In this document: piece by piece, positions 5,966-10,742 of the stretch
How the letters are laid out: each line of letters opens with the position of its first letter
Numbering within the stretch: the first letter of the stretch is position 1
Origin: Syntrophomonadaceae bacterium
GTDB taxonomy: Bacteria > Bacillota > Dethiobacteria > DTU022
Length of the DNA: 10,742 nucleotides
Reading direction: 5' to 3'
NCBI GenBank assembly: GCA_003552365.1
Contig: PUKR01000138.1
Coordinates: 1-10,742 of the forward strand
Notes under the pieces: generated by a model
Database searches by the model: none
The model's input: only the letters and a program-made list of their open reading frames with translations
Told to the model about the DNA's origin: nothing
Translations under genes and position numbers: made by a program

Positions 5966-7294
5966 ATGCCCGTTGAAACAGTAATTCTATTAATGCTGGT
6001 GACCCTGATCTTTTTTATCGTTTTAGGTCACCCGATCGGTTTCGTCCTGGGCGGAGTAGCCACAATTTTTGGACTGGCTTTCCTGGGCACTTCAGCCATC
6101 GATATTTTCTTCTTAAGATTGATCAGTGTATACCAGGATTACATCCTTATCGCCATACCCCTCTTTGTTTTCATGGGGATCATCATCGAACAATCCGGTA
6201 TATCGCACCGTCTTTATGAAGCCCTAAGAGTAATCATGGGCCGTATGGGCGGAGGTTTGGCGATTACCGCCGTTTTAACCAGCACAGTTTTTGCCGCTGC
6301 AACCGGGGTTGTAGGGGCAGCAATTGTGACCATGGGCATTTTAGCCCTGCCTTCTATGGTTAAATATAAGTACGATTACGGTATTGCAACCGGCTCTATC
6401 TGTGCCGGTGGAACTCTCGGCATATTAATTCCGCCAAGTATTCTAATCCTGGTTTATGGACCTACCGCAGGCTTATCGGTAGGCGCTTTGTTTTCAGCTG
6501 CTATTGTTCCGGGTTTAATTCTCTCAGCCATCTACATGATCTATATCGGGATAAGATGCAAGCTGCGTCCTGCTGATGGGCCCGGGTTGGACCCGTCGGA
6601 AGTCAGCCAGTATACATTTGCAAACAAGGTTACACTATTCTTGACTTCGGTTTTACCGGTAGTGGCGTTAATCGTCGCAGTGCTGGGTTCAATCATCACC
6701 GGAATGGCACACCCAACCGAAGCAGCGGCCGTCGGCGCTTTATTTGCGGTTATCCTGGCTGCTTTTTATAAAAGGTTTAATCTGCATAATTTAAAAGAAG
6801 CTGCTTTCCGAACCGTTAAGACAAGCTGTATGATTTACATGGTCCTGATCGGTGCCGGCTTTTTCACCGGAGTTTTCATGCGCCTTGGCGGGGGCCGGGT
6901 AGTAACAGAACTGGTTACCGGACTGCCTTTCCCCGACTGGGGTATCCTTCTGGTGATGTGGGTCGTAATTTTCATTATGGGTATGTTTATTGACTGGATC
7001 GGAGGGGTCATGATTGCTGTTCCCTTGTTTACCCCAATTGCCGCCGAACTGGGCTTTCCACCAATTTGGTTCGCCATGATGAATATCGTGCTGATGCAGA
7101 CTTCTTTCATGACTCCGCCATTTGCCTACGCAATATTTTACGTCAAGGGCATCGCCCCGCCGGAAGTCAAAACCTGGGACATTTACCGTGGCATTGTGCC
7201 TTTTGTTTCCATCGTGCTTTTTGTCCTGGTACTGCTTGGTATTTTCCCGGATATTATCATGTTCCTGCCCAGGGCATTTGGATTGATCTATTAG
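5966..7294 (+). CDS. dctM: TRAP transporter large permease subunit, DctM
   Basis: At 442 residues with about twelve to thirteen hydrophobic helices, this is the ion-coupled transport subunit of the TRAP system, normally driven by a sodium gradient. Diagnostic features are the G-H-P-I-G-F-V-L-G-G segment in the first helix, I-P-L-F-V-F-M-G, the A-A-A-T-G-V-V-G-A-A segment, G-G-T-L-G-I-L-I-P-P-S, H-P-T-E-A-A-A-V-G-A and the late M-T-P-P-F-A-Y-A-I-F-Y-V-K-G motif. This last form resembles the mannitol/chloroaromatic (FcbT3/TakM-like) group more than C4-dicarboxylate DctM, which agrees with the TakP-like receptor. ATG 5966 follows AAGGAGG (5949-5955). The downstream SDR gene begins 47 bases after its stop. 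Confidence 0.96.
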   Translation: MPVETVILLMLVTLIFFIVLGHPIGFVLGGVATIFGLAFLGTSAIDIFFLRLISVYQDYILIAIPLFVFMGIIIEQSGISHRLYEALRVIMGRMGGGLAITAVLTSTVFAAATGVVGAAIVTMGILALPSMVKYKYDYGIATGSICAGGTLGILIPPSILILVYGPTAGLSVGALFSAAIVPGLILSAIYMIYIGIRCKLRPADGPGLDPSEVSQYTFANKVTLFLTSVLPVVALIVAVLGSIITGMAHPTEAAAVGALFAVILAAFYKRFNLHNLKEAAFRTVKTSCMIYMVLIGAGFFTGVFMRLGGGRVVTELVTGLPFPDWGILLVMWVVIFIMGMFIDWIGGVMIAVPLFTPIAAELGFPPIWFAMMNIVLMQTSFMTPPFAYAIFYVKGIAPPEVKTWDIYRGIVPFVSIVLFVLVLLGIFPDIIMFLPRAFGLIY

Positions 7295-7341
7295 AAGTAT
7301 AAATGCAGTTAAATTCGATACATATGAAGGAGGAATAAGCA

Positions 7342-8301
7342 ATGAGCGCAACACTAATTACCGGGGGCTCGGGTTTCCTGGGCAATTACCTGGCCAAAGA
7401 ACTGGTCAGTAAAGGTGAAAAAGTGGTAATGATGTACTCTTCCAACCCCAATTTACTGCCTTACGTAGAAGATATTGAAGACAAGGTAGAAAAGGTAAGG
7501 GGTGATTTAAGCAGCTGGACTGATATTTTTGACACCATTAAAAAATACGATATTTCAAAAGTATACCATTCCGGAGCATTTCTTTCCCACAAGGCAGAAG
7601 GAGATCCGATCAAGGCTTTCCAGGTTAACCTGCTTGGCACCTGGTACATCCTGGAAGCGGCCAGGCTGTTTGATATAAAACAGGTGATATTCGTCAGCAC
7701 AATCGCTTCTTTTGGCGATCACATCACCGATCCGGTTAGCAACTTCGCCCCTCAACTGCCCCACACCATGTACGGTGTAACGAAGGTTTCTTCTGAAAGG
7801 CTCGGGGAATACTACTGGCGTAAGTTTAATATCGATTTCCGGGGCGTCAGGTTTCCCTCGGTTATTGGGCCGGGCAGAGGACCGGGAGGAGTATCCGCTT
7901 ACTCAACCCTAATTGTCGAAAAACCGGCCCTGGGCGAGGAATACAACGTATTCGTTGAACCCAGAAACTGCATGCCTCTCCTTTACGTAGATGATTCAAT
8001 CAAAGCTCTGACCATGCTTTCTGAGGCCCCGGAAGAAAAACTAAACTGCCGGATGTATAATATCCAGGGCTTTTCGCCTACTGCCGGCGAGATGGTAGAA
8101 GAAATCAAGAAAAATCTGCCTGACGCAAAAATCAACTTTAAACCGGAAGAAGCAATGGTAAAAATTGTGGACAGCTGGCCCAACGAGCTTGATGATTCTG
8201 AAGCAAAAAAAGATTGGGGCTGGAAAGCCGATTTTGAAATGGAAGAAGCAATTAAAGACTTTATCACCAAGGTGAGAGAATATAATAAAGTAAAAGCATA
8301 A
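7342..8301 (+). CDS. NAD-dependent extended SDR (epimerase/dehydratase family), threonine dehydrogenase-like
   Basis: The 319-residue protein is an extended short-chain dehydrogenase/reductase. It has the N-terminal Rossmann motif GGSGFLG (8-14), an acidic residue after strand 3 (R-G-D-L), the S-T pair at 119-120, and the catalytic Y-G-V-T-K (Y144, K148). The C-terminal half, R-F-P-S-V-I-G-P-G-R-G-P-G-G followed by M-P-L-L-Y-V-D-D-S-I-K-A-L, resembles SDR-type L-threonine dehydrogenases and related sugar-nucleotide epimerases. Direct sugar-nucleotide work is unlikely given its place between a TRAP transporter and a CoA-transferase; oxidation of a hydroxyl on the imported acid, or of its metabolite, is the more reasonable guess. 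ATG 7342 follows AAGGAGG (7327-7333). No Kbl-type ligase gene, the usual partner of threonine dehydrogenase, is seen in the window. Confidence 0.88.
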   Translation: MSATLITGGSGFLGNYLAKELVSKGEKVVMMYSSNPNLLPYVEDIEDKVEKVRGDLSSWTDIFDTIKKYDISKVYHSGAFLSHKAEGDPIKAFQVNLLGTWYILEAARLFDIKQVIFVSTIASFGDHITDPVSNFAPQLPHTMYGVTKVSSERLGEYYWRKFNIDFRGVRFPSVIGPGRGPGGVSAYSTLIVEKPALGEEYNVFVEPRNCMPLLYVDDSIKALTMLSEAPEEKLNCRMYNIQGFSPTAGEMVEEIKKNLPDAKINFKPEEAMVKIVDSWPNELDDSEAKKDWGWKADFEMEEAIKDFITKVREYNKVKA

Positions 8302-8327
8302 ATATATTTTGGAGGTGTAAAAGCAAC

Positions 8328-9359
8328 ATGGCCAACAAAAAAGTTGACTTCCATGTAACCGGCGATCAGGACGTAACCTATAAAAAAGTCGGTAAAAGAC
8401 GCTTGTTTACCAACCCTGATGCCGATGAAGCAAGAGAATTTTTTCATGCTAAATCCAGGCGTATGGTAGACAAAACCACCACGGTAAAGGAAGCAGTATC
8501 AAAGTATATCCATGACGGGGACTACTTTGCGGCGGGGGGTTTTGGCAGTAACCGGATCCCGGCAGCCGTCCTTCACGAAATGGTCAGGCAAAAGAAAAAA
8601 AACCTTGGATTTTCAGGCCACACTTCGACACACGACATGCAGATTCTTATTGCCGGCAACTGCCTGGATCGCTGTGATGCAGCCTATATCGTAGGATTAG
8701 AAGCCCGCGGGCTTTCAAAAATTTCCCGCAAAGGATTTGAATCCGGTGCAATTGAAGCCACAGAGTGGAGCAACGCCACCCTGGCCTGGAGATATAAAGC
8801 TGCAGCCATGGGTTTATCATTTTTACCGGCCCGCTCAACCCTGGGGACAGATACCATTGAATACAGCGCATCTGTAGAAATGCCCTGTCCTTTTACCGGC
8901 AAAAAATACGCGGCTGTCCCGGCACTGTATCCCGATGTAGCAGCAATCCATGTGCATCGAAGCGATATTTATGGGAACTGTCAAATCCAGGGGATAGCGG
9001 TTTCCGACCTGGACCTGGCCAGGGCCGCTAAAAGGCTAATCATTACAACTGAACAAATAATTCATAACGAAGATATCCGCCGGGCACCTCACAGCACGGT
9101 AATTCCATATTACCTTGTCGACGCAGTGATTGAGGTGCCGTACGGCGCTTATCCATCAAATATGGCTTATGAATATTTTACCGATGAAGATCACTTGATG
9201 GAATGGCTCAAAGCGGAAAAGGACGAAGAAGAACTTAAGAAATTCCTTGATAAGAACATTTACAACTGTGAAAACCACTGGGATTACCTGGAAGCAAATG
9301 GCGGAATGGAGCGCATGAACCAGCTGCGCACCCAGGAAAACCTTACTGACCGCAGGTAA
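8328..9359 (+). CDS. CoA-transferase subunit A, glutaconate CoA-transferase-like
   Basis: This 343-residue protein belongs to the class I CoA-transferase alpha subunits of the GctA type. The family core starts around residue 47 (K-T-T-T-V-K-E-A-V-S-K-Y-I-H-D-G-D) and continues with G-G-F-G-S-N-R-I-P (70-78), A-A-V-L-H-E-M-V-R and, later, L-P-A-R-S-T-L-G-T-D and H-V-H-R-S-D-I-Y-G-N. Together with subunit B it would move CoA between acyl groups, activating an organic acid. A segment of about 45 residues precedes the usual core; the ATG at 8328 still seems right because GGAGGTG (8311-8317) lies upstream, and the internal ATG near 8463 has no such site. Related IpdA proteins work with IpdB as a ring-opening hydrolase, so CoA transfer is likely but not certain. 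It lies 26 bases after the SDR gene. Confidence 0.9.
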   Translation: MANKKVDFHVTGDQDVTYKKVGKRRLFTNPDADEAREFFHAKSRRMVDKTTTVKEAVSKYIHDGDYFAAGGFGSNRIPAAVLHEMVRQKKKNLGFSGHTSTHDMQILIAGNCLDRCDAAYIVGLEARGLSKISRKGFESGAIEATEWSNATLAWRYKAAAMGLSFLPARSTLGTDTIEYSASVEMPCPFTGKKYAAVPALYPDVAAIHVHRSDIYGNCQIQGIAVSDLDLARAAKRLIITTEQIIHNEDIRRAPHSTVIPYYLVDAVIEVPYGAYPSNMAYEYFTDEDHLMEWLKAEKDEEELKKFLDKNIYNCENHWDYLEANGGMERMNQLRTQENLTDRR

Positions 9360-9395
9360 CTATCCCAAATTTATAGAGTAAAGGAGTGCAATTAC

Positions 9396-10166
9396 ATGAG
9401 CAGCTATAATGGTATGGAGTTAATGATTTGCCTGGCTTCAAGGTATTTGGAAGATGACGGCACCGTAGTTGTTGGCACAGGAGCGCCATGCGCCGCAGCT
9501 ATGCTGGCACAAAAGACCAGGGCGCCCAAACTGATGATCATGTTTGAGGCCGGCGGGGTAGGCCCTCTGCTGCCTTCAATGCCTATATCAGTCGGCGATT
9601 CACGAACCTATTACAAGGGACTGGTTTCAACCAGCATGCCGGAAATTATGGAAACCTGTCAGCGTGGTATGGTCGACTATACCTTTCTGGGTGGAGCACA
9701 AATAGATATGTACGGCAACATTAACTCAACCCATATCGGCGACTATGAAACTCCCAAAGTGCGATTCCCGGGAAGCGGGGGAGCTAACGATCTCGCTTCA
9801 CTTTGCTGGCGGACCATGATGATTACTCCCCAGGATAAAAACCGCTTTACCAACGATATAAACTTTATCACCTCGCCCGGGTATTTAACCGGTAAAGGAG
9901 CCCGGGAAAAAGCAGGGCTTCCACCGGGATGCGGACCTTACAAAATTATTACTGACTTAGCAGTTTTAGGTTTTGACGAGGAAACTTGCCGGATGCAGGT
10001 GGAGTTAATCCATCCGGGAGTAACCCGCGAGCAAATTATTGAAAATACCGGTTTTGAACTTTTGTGGGCTGATGAAGTGTTAGAAAGTGCCCCACCATCA
10101 GATGTGGAACTGGAAATACTTAGGAACGAAGTAGATCCCAGGCGTTATATAATTGGCCGTGGATAA
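9396..10166 (+). CDS. CoA-transferase subunit B, glutaconate CoA-transferase-like
   Basis: The 256-residue protein is the matching beta subunit of the GctB/IpdB type. It has V-V-V-G-T-G-A-P (24-31), a family-typical M-F-E-A-G-G-V-G-P (49-57), S-V-G-D-S-R, and the later F-L-G-G-A-Q-I-D-M-Y-G-N-I-N-S-T and F-P-G-S-G-G-A-N-D segments. E51 lies about where glutaconate CoA-transferase B has its catalytic glutamate, which would carry the CoA thioester; this alignment is from memory. If right, it argues for true transferase activity, since IpdB hydrolases are described as lacking that residue. ATG 9396 follows AAAGGAG (9380-9386), 36 bases after subunit A. Length is normal for the family. Confidence 0.92.
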   Translation: MSSYNGMELMICLASRYLEDDGTVVVGTGAPCAAAMLAQKTRAPKLMIMFEAGGVGPLLPSMPISVGDSRTYYKGLVSTSMPEIMETCQRGMVDYTFLGGAQIDMYGNINSTHIGDYETPKVRFPGSGGANDLASLCWRTMMITPQDKNRFTNDINFITSPGYLTGKGAREKAGLPPGCGPYKIITDLAVLGFDEETCRMQVELIHPGVTREQIIENTGFELLWADEVLESAPPSDVELEILRNEVDPRRYIIGRG

Positions 10167-10189
10167 ACTACTTAAAGGTGTGAATAAAT

Positions 10190-10742
10190 ATGGATGACCA
10201 CAAAGAAATCAGGGATGAGAAGCAAGAGGTGGTCGAAAGCTTTAAGCTGTGCGCCCCTTTGTTTAAAAAGCTGTTAACCGATGATATAAGCATAGCCATT
10301 GTGGAAAGGGATACGCGTAAAACCTTGTTTTATCAGCCGGGAGATACAATCGACCACGGCATCAGGGAAGGCGATCTCTGTCCCGAAAAATCGGTAGTAG
10401 TTGAAACAGCACAAACAGGGGAACAGATAAGCAGAAAAGCAGGTAGTGAAACTTTTGGTTTCCCGTACTTTAGCCAGGGCTTACCTATATATGATCGCAA
10501 TGGAAATGTAATAGCCGGAATAGCGTTAAGCAAATCTCTTGAAAAATATCAAAAACTAATGAACGCAGTAGATGAATTAAAAAAAGCAGTTGATATTGTA
10601 GGAGAAAGCTCTCACAACTTGGCCGCAAATTCTGAAGAACTACTGGCAATATCGGAAGAACTAAGCTCAGCATCAGAAAAAACAATATCTAAAGCCAGCG
10701 AAACAGGCGAAGTCTTAAAAATGATCGAGAAAGTTACGGGAC
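10190..10742 (+). CDS. Soluble methyl-accepting chemotaxis protein (5' part)
   Basis: An open frame begins with ATG 10190, 23 bases after the CoA-transferase B stop and behind AAAGGTG (10174-10180), and runs without a stop to the window edge (184 codons). The N-terminal 120 or so residues have no membrane helix. They form a sensor-like domain with Y-Q-P-G-D-T-I-D-H-G, F-G-F-P-Y-F-S-Q-G-L-P-I-Y-D-R-N-G-N-V-I-A-G and an L-S-K-S-L-E-K end, as in cytoplasmic chemoreceptors of Clostridia. After that comes a coiled, Ser/Ala/Glu-rich region (N-L-A-A-N-S-E-E-L-L-A-I-S-E-E-L-S-S-A-S-E-K) typical of the start of an MCP signalling domain. The conserved MCP tip lies beyond the edge. Its place at the end of the operon suggests it reports on the imported substrate, or on energy state, to the motility machinery. 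Confidence 0.85.
   Translation, partial: MDDHKEIRDEKQEVVESFKLCAPLFKKLLTDDISIAIVERDTRKTLFYQPGDTIDHGIREGDLCPEKSVVVETAQTGEQISRKAGSETFGFPYFSQGLPIYDRNGNVIAGIALSKSLEKYQKLMNAVDELKKAVDIVGESSHNLAANSEELLAISEELSSASEKTISKASETGEVLKMIEKVTG

Noticed and set aside
6791..7354. 187-codon open frame on the minus strand inside dctM and the SDR start
   Set aside because: Its translation is rich in H, N and Q, as expected for the reverse of membrane-protein codons. The plus strand encodes obvious DctM.
7983..8447. 154-codon minus-strand frame across the SDR and CoA-transferase junction
   Set aside because: It overlaps two well-supported genes and has no recognisable domain.
9473..9492. TGGCAC inside the CoA-transferase B gene as a second sigma54 promoter
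   Set aside because: No TTGC follows at the required 5-base spacing. Other TGGCAC copies (near 5701 and 7636) fail in the same way.
1..10742. CRISPR array, insertion sequence, phage or defence system
   Set aside because: No regularly spaced repeats, transposase, integrase or defence-family protein was seen. The genes are metabolic, transport and regulatory.

Overview
The window looks like a piece of a Bacillota (Firmicutes) chromosome, probably from an anaerobic member of the Clostridia. The signs are strong Shine-Dalgarno sequences of the AGGAGG type, TTG as well as ATG starts, moderate GC content, a PAS/AAA+/Fis-type sigma54 activator, a cytoplasmic chemoreceptor and a TRAP transporter. 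The binding protein of that transporter is extremely acidic, which could fit a salty or alkaline habitat, but this is only an inference. No rRNA, tRNA, CRISPR array, transposase or phage gene is visible.

Left part (1-1920). The window opens in the 3' end of a gene whose charged C-terminus resembles that of PrsA/PpiC-type foldases. A 13-bp inverted repeat follows, then an EamA-family (DMT superfamily) permease. A small antibiotic-biosynthesis-monooxygenase (ABM) fold protein lies on the minus strand, and a 15-bp direct repeat flanks it. A 346-bp divergent intergenic region follows, with a good sigmaA-type promoter reading into the regulator.

Middle (1921-4051). A complete sigma54-dependent activator (two PAS domains, AAA+ domain, Fis-type helix-turn-helix) is followed by a 409-bp gap. 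The gap holds a rho-independent terminator, three related 18-bp palindromes (consensus TGTNGC-N6-GCWACR) that look like upstream activator sites, and a consensus -24/-12 sigma54 promoter (TGGCAC-N5-TTGC).

Right part (4052-10742). This is a co-directional, closely spaced set of genes, most likely one operon driven by that promoter: a TRAP transporter (DctP lipoprotein, DctQ, DctM, of the TakP/FcbT-like subgroup), an extended short-chain dehydrogenase related to L-threonine dehydrogenases and sugar epimerases, both subunits of a glutaconate-CoA-transferase-like enzyme, and the start of a soluble methyl-accepting chemotaxis protein that runs off the edge.

Read together, the right two thirds look like one self-contained catabolic module. 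The activator may sense a ligand or metabolic state through its PAS domains. It would then switch on a sigma54 promoter for uptake of an organic acid, its oxidation by an NAD-dependent SDR, its conversion to a CoA thioester, and a chemotactic or sensory response. The substrate cannot be read from the sequence; a hydroxy- or oxo-carboxylate is the most reasonable guess.
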